A stretch of 34,533 nt of DNA, taken from contig JACQGN010000002.1 of the NCBI GenBank assembly GCA_016199545.1, forward strand, positions 1 through 34,533, written 5' to 3'. The stretch comes from Betaproteobacteria bacterium (GTDB lineage: Bacteria > Pseudomonadota > Gammaproteobacteria > Burkholderiales > SG8-41). The notes below the pieces were generated by a model. It searched no databases. It was given only the letters and a program-made list of their open reading frames with translations, and had not been told where the DNA came from. The translations under genes and the position numbers were made by a program. This document shows positions 17,379-26,066 of the stretch, in pieces. Within the stretch, counting starts at the first letter, position 1; every line of letters begins with the position of its first letter.

Positions 17379-17408
17379 AACATTACCATGGTAATGTTAC
17401 AGCGTCAA
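17379..17408 (-). promoter_or_regulatory. vapBC promoter with palindromic operator
   Basis: AACATTACCATGGTAATGTT (17379-17398) is a perfect palindrome. On the minus strand a -35 TTGACG (17403-17408) and a weak -10 TAATGT (17380-17385) are 17 bp apart, so the palindrome fills the spacer and covers the -10. Binding by VapB or the VapBC complex would block the polymerase. Confidence 0.7.
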
Positions 17409-17517
17409 CACGTCACTCATGCGTCGGCACGGCTTCGAAAGGACGTGAACGGCAGACCGTAGGGCAAGATACTACGATGCTAGACCTGACCCTGACCCAG
17501 GTTCCAGTCACGCCTCA

Positions 17518-19194
17518 TCAAGACGGAACCCACGCCATCGGCGCCTGGTGACCGAACACGGTCTTCACGTCGATCACCGCGGGAACATCGGAGGCCATCG
17601 CCGCTTCGAACGCCTTGCGGAAATCCTGCGGTTTCTCCACCGTGACGCCGAAGCAGCCGAATGATTTCGCGACGCTCGCGAAATCCGTCGGCAGGAATTC
17701 GAAACACTCGCCCTTGTGGGTCTGGTCACGGCCCTGGTAGGCGATGTTCAGATTGCGCAGTCCCTGGCCGAGCGAGTGGTTGTTGTTGACGACGGTCACG
17801 GTCTTGATGCCGCGGCGCCGCGCCGTCTCCAGTTCCGGCAGATGGTAGAAGAATCCGCCGTCGCCGCAGAAACAGATCACGGGCCGCTCGGGAGCGGCGC
17901 ACTTGGCACCGAGCGAGGCCGGGAACGACCATCCGAGCGATCCCGCGGCGCGGATGTAGCGCTGCGTGGGATGGCGCAGATAGACCAGCGTGCCGGACCA
18001 GAGCGCGGCGTAGCCCGTGTCGGCGACGAGGATTGCATCCTTCGGCAGCAATTCGGTCAGTTCACTGCAGATGCGCTCGGGGCGCAGCGGCACTTCGTCG
18101 GACGTGCGCGCTTTTTCCGCCTCCGCGCGCCATTCGGTGACGAATTTCATGGTGTGTGCGAGCCAGTCGTCGCGCTTCGCGGCGCTCGCCGCAGCCGCCA
18201 GCGCCTCTAGCGCGGCGCGCACATCGGACTGGATGCCGATGACGCGGGAATAGTTGCGGCCGATCTCCACCGGATCGAGATCGATCTGGATGATCGCGGC
18301 GCCGTTCTTCGGCATCTGCCAGTTGGCCGTCGTGTGATCGCCGGTATTGCAGCCGGCGTAAATCACCAGGTCCGCCTCGGCCACGACGTGGTTCGCGCAA
18401 CTGCGGCCGTAGAGGCCGAGCGCGCCACGGTGGAGCGGATGGTCTTCCACCATAAGGTCCTTGGCGTCGAGCGTCAGCACCACCGGCGCCTGGATGCGGT
18501 CGGCGAACCGCGCGAGGGCTTCGGCGGCGCCGGAAATGGCCGCACCGCGGTCCGCGACGATCACCGGTCGCGCGGAGGCCTTGATGGCCGCTGCCGCCTT
18601 TTGGACCATGGCGGGATCGGGCGCAGGCCGGAACGCGGGAAAGCGCGTGTGCGCCTCATCGGCGACGACGTCGAAGGTTCCCTCAAGCGACGTGATGGCG
18701 TCGCCGGTAAGCCCCGCCATGTCGAGATGCACCGGCCGCGGTGTGCCGGTGGTCGCCTCGCGGAACGCCTGGCGCATCAGGTGCGGAATCTGCTCCAACG
18801 TGTCGATCTGGGCGTGGAACTTCGTCACCGCGCCGTAGAGCGGCGCGTGCTGCACTTCCTGGTACGCATTGCGGTACTGGAACGGCGCCACGTGGCGCCC
18901 GGAGATCGCGATCACGGCGGAGTGTCCGAGATACGGGTCCTGCATGCCGGAGGCGAGGTTGGCGGCGCCGACCGACTGCGCCATGCAGATGCCGGGCCGT
19001 CCCGAGACGCGCGCGAACCCGTCCGCCATGTAGGCGACGGCCTTTTCCGAATGGCCGAGGATGCGCTTGATGCCGACGTCTTCCATTTCGGCCAGCGCCC
19101 GGCGCAGGATCGCGTCCATGAAAAACACGTGCGTCACGCCGTACGCCTTGAGCGTCTGCGCAAAAAGGCGCGCGCCCGTCATCTTCTGAGCCAT
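17518..19194 (-). CDS. Thiamine-diphosphate-dependent enzyme (acetolactate synthase/decarboxylase-like)
   Basis: The product has 558 residues, with ATG 19194 preceded by AGGGAGA; longer frames lack a ribosome site. Three-domain ThDP fold: the pyrimidine-binding domain has the catalytic Glu E50 in GHSEKAVAYMADGFAR, the central domain has RPVIVADRG and VIYAGCNTGD, and the pyrophosphate-binding domain has the GDG...N motif (CGDGGFFYH from residue 444 to NNN near 470-472). It resembles acetolactate synthase large subunits and 2-oxoacid decarboxylases, but nothing fixes the substrate. It is transcribed away from the broken Bug gene and hydrolase gene, so it may share their regulation. Confidence 0.85.
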   Translation of the reverse strand: MAQKMTGARLFAQTLKAYGVTHVFFMDAILRRALAEMEDVGIKRILGHSEKAVAYMADGFARVSGRPGICMAQSVGAANLASGMQDPYLGHSAVIAISGRHVAPFQYRNAYQEVQHAPLYGAVTKFHAQIDTLEQIPHLMRQAFREATTGTPRPVHLDMAGLTGDAITSLEGTFDVVADEAHTRFPAFRPAPDPAMVQKAAAAIKASARPVIVADRGAAISGAAEALARFADRIQAPVVLTLDAKDLMVEDHPLHRGALGLYGRSCANHVVAEADLVIYAGCNTGDHTTANWQMPKNGAAIIQIDLDPVEIGRNYSRVIGIQSDVRAALEALAAAASAAKRDDWLAHTMKFVTEWRAEAEKARTSDEVPLRPERICSELTELLPKDAILVADTGYAALWSGTLVYLRHPTQRYIRAAGSLGWSFPASLGAKCAAPERPVICFCGDGGFFYHLPELETARRRGIKTVTVVNNNHSLGQGLRNLNIAYQGRDQTHKGECFEFLPTDFASVAKSFGCFGVTVEKPQDFRKAFEAAMASDVPAVIDVKTVFGHQAPMAWVPS

Positions 19195-19258
19195 CGTTGT
19201 TCTCCCTGGGTTGCAGAAACGATAATCGGTGTCACGTCCAAACTGCGCTATGCTTGTT

Positions 19259-19293
19259 AGCAGCCTGTCGGATGCTAAGTCCGGCAGGCTGCT
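19259..19293. repeat. Hairpin between divergent ThDP and Bug genes
   Basis: Arms 19259-19272 and 19280-19293 pair at 13 of 14 positions around a 7-nt loop. It lies upstream of both divergent genes, so it could be an operator or a small dispersed repeat rather than a terminator. Confidence 0.5.
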
Positions 19294-19369
19294 GGGGGAT
19301 ACGTGATATTGTAACCGCAGCGCGGCTGAGGGCTGTGCCGATGCCGGCAATGACGTTCGTGAGGTAACC

Positions 19370-20087
19370 ATGAGAAGCCTACAATCGGTGGCAGGCGGTG
19401 TCCTTCTGGCGGGCGCCGCTTCGGGCGTATTCGCGCAGACTGCCGGAACCTCACCGGCGTATCCGGCGCGACCGATCCGCATCATCGTGCCGTTTGTGCC
19501 CGCGGGCCCCACCGACATCAACGCCCGCATGGTGGCGCAGAGACTCACCGAGGCGTGGGGACAGTCGGTCATCGTCGATAACCGGCCGGGCGCGGGCGGC
19601 ATGCTGGGAACGGAGGTTTGAACTGCTGAGCCACATGGCGGGCATCCGGCTGACTCACGTGCCGTACAAAGGCACCCAGCAGGGATTGACCGACCTGCTC
19701 GCTGGCCAGATCGATCTCAGGACGCTGTCGATTCCGATCGCCGTTCCGATGATAAAGAGCGGCAAGGTGAGGGTGCTCGGCAACAACGGGCTGCGGCGCT
19801 CGCCGCTCATGCCGGACGTGCCGACGCTCGACGAGTCGGGTTTGAAGGGTTTCGAGTCGAGCAACTGGAACGGCATCATGGCGCCAGCGAGCACGCCGCG
19901 CGAGATCATCATGCGGCTGCACGATGAGATCGCACGCCGCGTGCTCGGTCCGGCGCAGCGCGAGCGGCTCATCAGGGAGGGTTACAACATTGCCGCTCTT
20001 GGGCCCGAAGAGTTTGCCGCGTACGTCAAGGCCGACACCGCGAAATGGGCGAAGGTCATCAAGGCGGCCAAACTCAAACCGGAGTAG
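19370..20087 (+). pseudogene. Bug/TctC receptor gene with internal deletion and frameshift
   Basis: The 5' part starts at ATG 19370 with a GAGGT ribosome site. It encodes a signal peptide, [20 protein letters not shown] and [15 protein letters not shown], then a stop at 19619. In another frame the family sequence resumes at ELLSHMAGIRLTHVPYKGTQ and runs to the normal C-terminus at 20087. About 80 central residues (the NAxPDGYTL to GSSG region) are missing. The joint near 19617 both deletes and shifts frame, so no functional receptor can be made. Confidence 0.85.
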
Positions 20088-20142
20088 ACGCTGCCCACCC
20101 ATTACCCATCTCCCATCACCCGCCACCAGGCAGAAGGCGCAG

Positions 20143-21321
20143 ATGACACAAACCGCGAAGAGGGAACCGCCGTACTTCATGTATTTCCCCGGCAATTACC
20201 GCTGGTCGGCGGCGATCCTGAGCATGCTGAGTTCGGCGCCGTGGGGCGGCGCGGACGTGAGCGAGGTGGACAAGATTGGACGCCTGCTCAAGTCCGAGAA
20301 CGCAACGGACGATGAAGCATGGTTTGACGCCTGCGTGAGGGTCGCGGGCGAAGTGCGCGGGCGCGCCGAGCGCTATGCGCAGGCCGGCTATGGCCATTCC
20401 GCAGCGCCGTTCTTCCTCCGAGCCTGTAAGTACTACCAGATGGGCGAACGCTTCCGCACGCCGAAAGACGAGAAAGCGCTTGATGCCTATCGCACCTCGG
20501 TGGAGTGCTTCCACGGCTTCGTTGGGCTCACCGACGCGAAAATCGAGATTGTCGAAGTCCCGTTCGAAGGCGGAAGCCTGCCCGGCTATTTCGTGCACGC
20601 GCAGGGAACTGCCGCCAACCGCACACCGTGCGTGGTGCATTTCGACGGCCTCGATATCACCAAGGAACTGCTCTACATGCGCGGCGTGCCGGAATTGCCC
20701 AAGCGCGGCATCTCGGTGCTGCTCATGGACGGGCCGGGCACCGGTGAAGCGATCCGCTTCCGCGGGCATTACCTGCGCCATGATTACGAGGTCGCCGGCT
20801 CGGCCTGCATCGACTACCTGGAAAAACGTAGTGACGTCGATTCGAAGAAGATCGCGGTGGTGGCGAACAGCCTCGGCGGATATTACGCGCCGCGCTGCGC
20901 GTCGGTAGAGCCGCGCTTTGCCGCGTGCATCGCGTGGGGCGCGATCTGGGACTATCACGCGACATGGAAGAAGCGCATCGACGCCGCATTCAACGCATCG
21001 ATGTCGGTGCCCGGGCACCACATCAGTTGGATCCTCGGCGTGGACACCGTGGAGCAGGCGCTGAAGAAACTGGAGCCGTTCCGGCTCGACGGCGTAGTGC
21101 AGAAGATGCGCTGTCCGTTCCTTATCACGCACGGGGCGGACGACGAGCAAGTGCCGCTCGTCGACGCGCAGGCGCTCTACGACGCAGCCGGATCGAAGGA
21201 CAAGACGCTGCGCGTTTTCACCGCGGAGGAGGGTGGCGCGCAGCACTGCATGCGCGATTACCTGAGCCTCGGCATCGCGGAGATGTGGAACTGGCTGGAG
21301 GACAGGCTCGTGCACAGGTGA
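20143..21321 (+). CDS. Alpha/beta hydrolase, FrsA/dihydropseudooxynicotine-hydrolase-like
   Basis: The product has 392 residues, no signal peptide. A helical N-terminal region (about 1-130) precedes the hydrolase domain. The oxyanion/strand region VVHFDGLDITKE is followed by LLMDGPGTGEAIRFRG, the nucleophile S243 in VANSLGGYYAPRCA, the acid D334 in THGADDEQV and H368 in EEGGAQHCMRDY. This layout fits the DUF1100/FrsA and 2,6-dihydropseudooxynicotine hydrolase group, which cleave C-C or ester bonds. It lies 55 bp after the broken Bug gene and 88 bp before an intact one, suggesting a substrate-uptake plus cleavage unit. A close paralogue is at 33194-34366, with catalytic residues at the same numbers. 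Confidence 0.88.
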   Translation: MTQTAKREPPYFMYFPGNYRWSAAILSMLSSAPWGGADVSEVDKIGRLLKSENATDDEAWFDACVRVAGEVRGRAERYAQAGYGHSAAPFFLRACKYYQMGERFRTPKDEKALDAYRTSVECFHGFVGLTDAKIEIVEVPFEGGSLPGYFVHAQGTAANRTPCVVHFDGLDITKELLYMRGVPELPKRGISVLLMDGPGTGEAIRFRGHYLRHDYEVAGSACIDYLEKRSDVDSKKIAVVANSLGGYYAPRCASVEPRFAACIAWGAIWDYHATWKKRIDAAFNASMSVPGHHISWILGVDTVEQALKKLEPFRLDGVVQKMRCPFLITHGADDEQVPLVDAQALYDAAGSKDKTLRVFTAEEGGAQHCMRDYLSLGIAEMWNWLEDRLVHR

Positions 21322-21409
21322 CCTGCGCATCTCGCCCGAGCCTGGCCCGCATAGTAGACTTCACGGTAACACCAGGCCCGGAAGCGGGATTAACAGGGGG
21401 GGATGAAGC

Positions 21410-22384
21410 ATGAAGGTGTTGGTGAACGCGTTCGTCGTTGCAGTCTTGCTCGCTGCGCCCGACCTCAGCCACGCGCAGAGCTATCCCGCCAAGCCGGTCC
21501 GCATCCTGGTGGGCTATGCGCCGGGCGGCGGTGTGGACACCACGGCGCGTATGCTCGCCGCCGCGCTCGGTGAATTGTGGGGCAGTACAGTGGTCGTCGA
21601 GAACCGCCCCGGCGCGGCGGGCAACATCGCGACCGAGGTCGCGGCCAGGGCCATGCCCGACGGCTATACGCTGGTGTTGTGCAACATCGGCACGCACGGC
21701 ATCACGCCGGCGCGCTTCGCCGGCAAGCTCAACTACGATCCGATCGGGGATTTCGCGTTTCCATCGATGATCGGCGGCGTGCCCAACGTTTTCATGGTGC
21801 ATCCTTCGATGCCGGCGAAGACGTTGCGCCAGTACATCGCTTATGCGAAGGCGCATCCGGGCAAGGTCAACTTCGGTTCCTCCGGCGTGGGCGGCTCGCC
21901 GCACCTGTCGGTCGAACTGCTGAAGATGATGACCGGCATCAACATCGTGCACGTCCCGTACAAAGGTGCAGCGGCTGCGCTTGCCGACGTGATGAGTGGG
22001 CACATGGAATCGTCAGTCGGCAACCTTGCCGGTGGTCCGCTCGGCGCCATCAAGGCGGGCCGCGTGCGGGCGCTGGGTGTAACCTCGACGAAACGCAATC
22101 CGCAGGTGCCCGAGGTGCCGACCTTCGCGGAGGCGGGAGTGCCGGGGTTCGACGTCACCGGCTGGTACGGAATCTGCACCCAATCCAAAGTTCCGCAGCC
22201 GATTCTCACCAAGCTCAACCAGGACCTGAACAAAGTGTTGAACGGCGCCGCATTGCAGAAACGCCTCGAAGCTCAGGGCGTCGCGGTCACGCCGTCCACG
22301 CCCGAGCAGTTCGTTGAACACGTGAAAAAGGAGATCGCGAAATGGACGAAGGTGGTGCGGGACGCGAAGCTCCCGGGAGAATAG
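21410..22384 (+). CDS. Bug/TctC family periplasmic substrate-binding protein
   Basis: The product has 324 residues. The signal peptide MKVLVNAFVVAVLLAAPDLS ends with HAQ (cleavage near 22). Family marks: YPAKPVRILVGYAPGGGVDT, VENRPGAAGNIATE, AMPDGYTLVL, VNFGSSGVGGSPH and VPYKGAAAAL. A purine-rich ribosome site (GGGGGGA) precedes ATG 21410. It is the intact receptor of this second catabolic cluster and may have made the broken copy at 19370 dispensable. Confidence 0.92.
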   Translation: MKVLVNAFVVAVLLAAPDLSHAQSYPAKPVRILVGYAPGGGVDTTARMLAAALGELWGSTVVVENRPGAAGNIATEVAARAMPDGYTLVLCNIGTHGITPARFAGKLNYDPIGDFAFPSMIGGVPNVFMVHPSMPAKTLRQYIAYAKAHPGKVNFGSSGVGGSPHLSVELLKMMTGINIVHVPYKGAAAALADVMSGHMESSVGNLAGGPLGAIKAGRVRALGVTSTKRNPQVPEVPTFAEAGVPGFDVTGWYGICTQSKVPQPILTKLNQDLNKVLNGAALQKRLEAQGVAVTPSTPEQFVEHVKKEIAKWTKVVRDAKLPGE

Positions 22385-22396
22385 CGCCGTGGCAAT

Positions 22397-22479
22397 CGTA
22401 GGATGCAATAACCAAAGGGCATTGCACCGTGTATCGCGTGTTGCCCGGTGCATTACACCTGCGGCTGATGCGCCCTACG
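22397..22479. repeat. Intergenic palindromic repeat
   Basis: The ends CGTAGGATGC and GCGCCCTACG are near inverted repeats. Inside, GGGCATTGCACC and GGTGCATTACACC form further complementary blocks. This resembles the widespread 'CGTAGGGTGC...GCACCCTACG' intergenic palindromes of proteobacteria. It separates the Bug gene from the dehydrogenase. Confidence 0.55.
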
Positions 22480-22534
22480 TAGCTGTGTACGAGACGGTTG
22501 AGAGGGGAATGGTGAGACAGAGGAGAATGAGTCT

Positions 22535-23569
22535 TTGAAGGCGGCTGTACTGCACGGCGCGGCGGACCTGCGCTATGAAACGGTGCCTGAGCCCGCGCCG
22601 CGCGTGGACGAGGTGATCGTCAAGGTTCACGCCTGCTCGATCTGCGGTTCCGATCTCCATGCGTTTCACGGCAAGCATCCCCGTCTCACGTTCCCCCGCA
22701 TCCTCGGCCATGAATTCGCGGGCGAGGTGGTCGTGGCCGGAGCGGGCGTGACGGGCGTTCCGCTCGGCCAGCGCGTGTGCTGCGACATCGACATCTTCTG
22801 TGGAAAGTGCGGCCCGTGCAGCGAAGGGCGCACGAACATCTGCGACAAGCTGAGAACGATGGGTTTCGATCGCGACGGCGCTTACGCCGAGTACGTGGCG
22901 GTGCCGTCGGCGAACCTCTACCCGCTGCCTCAAGACGTGAGTTACGACCAGGCATCGGCGGTGCAGGTGCTGGGCATCAGCTACCACGCGGTGGCGCACC
23001 GCGTGAAGCCCCGCATCGGGGAACGGATCGCGGTGATCGGGGCCGGCCCGGTCGGGCTCGGCGCGGCGCTCATTGCAAAGTCCATGGGTGCGGAGGTCAC
23101 GATCTTCGAGCTGCTGGGCTACCGGATCGCGCTTGCGCGCAAACTCGGCGTCGAGCGCGCGCTCGATCCCTCCGCCCTCGACGTGCGGGCCGAAGCGCTC
23201 GCGCTGACAGGCGGCCGCGGCTTCGACAAGGTCGTCGAGTGCGTCGGCGGATTTCAGGACGAGACCGTGCAGATGGCGGCCGACCTCGTGAAGCGCGGCG
23301 GGAAAATCACCGTGGTCGGCACCTTTCCCGAAAACAGGGTCACGATCCCGATCGCTTACCTGAAAGACCGGGAGATCGACATCAACTTCTCGCGTGGGAA
23401 TTTCCAGGCCTTTGCGCCCTGCCTCGATCTGGTTGCGACGGGCGCGGTCGATCCCGAGCGCTATATCAGCCACCGGTTTGCGCTGCCTCGCGCCGCCGAA
23501 GCGTTGCGTCTGCTGGAAGCGCGCGACGTCGAGGCGCACAAGATCGTGCTGCACCCGCAAGAAGAATAA
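22535..23569 (+). CDS. Zinc-dependent alcohol/polyol dehydrogenase (MDR family)
   Basis: The product has 344 residues. The start is TTG 22535, with AGGAGA at 22521-22526; the nearby ATG 22527 reads only three codons before a stop. Catalytic zinc ligands: C37 in CSICGSD and H59-E60 in LGHEFAGEV. Structural zinc: C89, C92, C95 and C103 in CGKCGPCSEGRTNIC. Cofactor motif: VIGAGPVGLGAALIAK. This is the threonine/sorbitol dehydrogenase type, oxidising a secondary alcohol with NAD(P). It probably belongs to the cluster that begins with the broken Bug gene, although the palindromic repeat before it may separate transcripts. Confidence 0.9.
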   Translation: MKAAVLHGAADLRYETVPEPAPRVDEVIVKVHACSICGSDLHAFHGKHPRLTFPRILGHEFAGEVVVAGAGVTGVPLGQRVCCDIDIFCGKCGPCSEGRTNICDKLRTMGFDRDGAYAEYVAVPSANLYPLPQDVSYDQASAVQVLGISYHAVAHRVKPRIGERIAVIGAGPVGLGAALIAKSMGAEVTIFELLGYRIALARKLGVERALDPSALDVRAEALALTGGRGFDKVVECVGGFQDETVQMAADLVKRGGKITVVGTFPENRVTIPIAYLKDREIDINFSRGNFQAFAPCLDLVATGAVDPERYISHRFALPRAAEALRLLEARDVEAHKIVLHPQEE

Positions 23570-23678
23570 TGTTGGGAGCGGGGCATAGCCCAGATCGAGA
23601 ATGTGGGTCAAGCCGCGCGATTACGCACCCCCGCGTTCTGGCCGCAACCGGGAGGGAAAGTGTGCTGAGCTACGGCCT

Positions 23679-25886
23679 TCAGCGCTCCTCGAGCACACGC
23701 AGCTCCGTATCCGCCGTGCGCAGGCGCCTGGAGAGCGCGAAAGCGAGGTACTCGAAAATCTTGCTGCCAAGCGCCGGATTCGCGCGCGCGAGCTCTTCGA
23801 AGTTCGCCCGGGAAAGCACGTAAAGGTCCGCATTCGTCGCGGCCTCTACGTCTGCGGAGCGCGGCTCCCGGTCGAGGAACGCGAGTTCGCCAAAGAAATC
23901 CCCCCGACAGAATGTCCCGAGATGATGGCGTTTGCCCGCGTCCAAGGGCAGTAGAGCGTGCATGCGGCCGCGGCGCACAAGGAATATCTCGTCACCCAGC
24001 TCGCCAGCGGAGCAGATACGCCTCCCCGCCGGGACGTGGAGTTCGGTCACGGCGCGGCCGAGCTCGGCGATCACGTCGGGCTCCAGCCCATTGAACAGCT
24101 CGATCTCGCCCAGCATAAGCGGCGGCTCCTCGTCCTGGGGTTCCCAGCCGGCTGCGGCAAGTACCTTGTCCTCCATCCACTCAATCGCACTGTCGCGCGT
24201 GTCGAAGACGCGGATGCCGCCTCCCTTGCGTACCAGCCCGAGCTGTCCCATGTAATCCTCGATGTCCTGGTGAGTGGGCAGGCTTGACGGCATGCCGCTG
24301 AAGAGCAGCTCGCCGCCGCGCTCCTCGAGCCGTTCCTTGATCTGCTCGAGCAGGTGCGCGGCGGTGTAATCCATGGAGTGCACGTGGCGCAGGTCCAGAA
24401 GCAGGTAGCGCAAGGTTCCGAGGTACTTCTCCAGGTCCGAGAAGAACTGGTCGGTCGTCCCGAAGAAAAGATTGCCGCGCAGCTGCACCATCAGCGCCTG
24501 CCCGGCGTGCTCGTTCAGCAGCTTGCGTTCCTCGGCCAGGCGCCGGCGCTTCGAGTGCATGCCCAGCAGGTCGACCTTGCCCATGATCACGGATGCGCGG
24601 ATCTGGTCGCGGATGAACAGCAGAATCGCGAGCACGATGCCCGTCACCGAAGCGGCGATGAGTCCCACCTGAGCGACGACCACGACCGTGGCAATCACGG
24701 CGAAATCCACGCGCGTGGACGGATGCAACAGAAGGCGGAAGATCTCCCGGTCGAACATGCGCCACGCGACGACCAGAAGGAGGCCGGCCAGCGCGCCGAT
24801 CGGCACCCACGCGATGAGCCCGCCCAGCACCAGGAAAGCGGCCACGACAAACGTGCCCTCCGCGACCCCCGACCACAGGGACCTGCCGCCGCTCGTGATG
24901 TTCACCAGCGTCGCGCCCATCGTTCCCGCGCCCGGCATTCCGCCCACGAACACGGCCGCGGTGTTCGCGGTCCCCTGCGCGATCAGCTCGCGGTTGGAAT
25001 TGTGCCGGCGGCGCGTGAGAGCATCGAGAACGACGCCCGTCTTGAGCGTGTCGATCGAGAGCAGCACCGACAGCGTGAGCGCAGATACGAGCACCAGCTC
25101 GACGTCGTCCGGACGCACCGCGGCGAGCGAAGAGAGGCGTGCGCCGACGGTCTCGATGAACGCGCCGGGGGCCTCGATCGGCCCGATCACGAGTGCATTG
25201 CCGGCAAGCGTCAGCAGCGCCGGCTGGAACATCGCGAGCGCAAAGTAGGCGGCAATGCCGGCCAGCAGTCCGATGATCGCCGCCGGGACTTTCCGGGTGA
25301 AATGCGGCGTGATCGCCATTACGACGATGGTCACCAGTCCCACGGTGATGCTGGTCCAGTTCCAGAGCTCGAGCGAAGCGAGACCCTGGCCGAGCGCGAC
25401 GCCCTTGGGCAGGCCGAGCAGCTTCGGCAGCTGACCGACGGCGATGATGACCGCTACGCCGGACAGGTAGCCGCTTACCACCTGGTAGGGGATGAACTTG
25501 ATCAGCCGCCCGGCACGCAACGCGCCATAGCCCACCTGAAAGATTCCCGAGAGTGCCGCGGTCACCGCAAGCAGCATCGCGACGCGGTCAGTTGCCTGCG
25601 GGCTCTCGGCCAGTTGCAGGGCGAGCGCCGAGAGCACCGCCGCAGCCGGTGCGCACGGCGCCGTGATGAAGCCGCCGTTGCGGCCCACCAGCGGCGCGAC
25701 GATACCCAGCACGGCGGCGCCAAGTATGCCCGCCAGCGCCCCTTCGCCGGCGTACTCGGGCCCGATTGCGGTGTAGACCAGCACGCCAAAGGCGATGGAG
25801 GAGGGCAGTGCGACCAGCATCGCCGCGAGCCCGCCCCAGAGGTCGCCGGGCGACCCCTTCACGCCGGGTTGTTGCGCCTTCGCCAT
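23679..25886 (-). CDS. SulP-family anion transporter with STAS and cyclic-nucleotide-binding domains
   Basis: The product has 735 residues from ATG 25886. Residues 15-425 are a SulP membrane domain with 10 or more hydrophobic segments (LVALPSSIAFGVLVYTAIGP at the start). A STAS domain covers about 460-570 (LLLDLRHVHSMDYTAAH). A Crp-type cNMP domain covers about 590-715, with the phosphate-binding cassette GDFFGELAFLDREPRSADVE. SulP proteins carry sulfate, bicarbonate or other anions; the cNMP domain suggests gating by cAMP, c-di-GMP or another nucleotide. No good ribosome site precedes the chosen ATG. The frame is open upstream and reads a CANCG motif just before it, so a longer N-terminus is possible. 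Confidence 0.88.
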   Translation of the reverse strand: MAKAQQPGVKGSPGDLWGGLAAMLVALPSSIAFGVLVYTAIGPEYAGEGALAGILGAAVLGIVAPLVGRNGGFITAPCAPAAAVLSALALQLAESPQATDRVAMLLAVTAALSGIFQVGYGALRAGRLIKFIPYQVVSGYLSGVAVIIAVGQLPKLLGLPKGVALGQGLASLELWNWTSITVGLVTIVVMAITPHFTRKVPAAIIGLLAGIAAYFALAMFQPALLTLAGNALVIGPIEAPGAFIETVGARLSSLAAVRPDDVELVLVSALTLSVLLSIDTLKTGVVLDALTRRRHNSNRELIAQGTANTAAVFVGGMPGAGTMGATLVNITSGGRSLWSGVAEGTFVVAAFLVLGGLIAWVPIGALAGLLLVVAWRMFDREIFRLLLHPSTRVDFAVIATVVVVAQVGLIAASVTGIVLAILLFIRDQIRASVIMGKVDLLGMHSKRRRLAEERKLLNEHAGQALMVQLRGNLFFGTTDQFFSDLEKYLGTLRYLLLDLRHVHSMDYTAAHLLEQIKERLEERGGELLFSGMPSSLPTHQDIEDYMGQLGLVRKGGGIRVFDTRDSAIEWMEDKVLAAAGWEPQDEEPPLMLGEIELFNGLEPDVIAELGRAVTELHVPAGRRICSAGELGDEIFLVRRGRMHALLPLDAGKRHHLGTFCRGDFFGELAFLDREPRSADVEAATNADLYVLSRANFEELARANPALGSKIFEYLAFALSRRLRTADTELRVLEER

Positions 25887-26066
25887 GTGCTCGCTGCCGC
25901 AGTTGGCACAGTCTACCTTGAACTGTATCGCCGGGGCAGTGATCCAGCTTGCGAAAAAGCGCCGCCCGCAATGGAATTGCGAGCCGGGTAAGATTCGCGG
26001 AGAGGTTCGAGCGGCCGACCGTATCATTCCTCTCCTACTTTTCTGGCCCGGCCCGGTAGAGCGAGC

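Noticed and set aside
19616-19625. In-frame TGA in the broken Bug gene as a second selenocysteine codon
   Set aside because: The sequence after the stop continues in another frame and about 80 family residues are missing, so this is a deletion, not recoding.
22527-22538. ATG with three codons (MSL) before the zinc dehydrogenase as its start or a leader peptide
   Set aside because: It stops at once and is out of frame with the enzyme; the TTG at 22535 fits the ribosome site and the family N-terminus. A regulatory role cannot be shown.
24354-25991. 545-codon open frame on the plus strand
   Set aside because: It lies antisense to the SulP gene and its product is a highly charged Arg/His/Asp/Gln mix with no recognisable fold.
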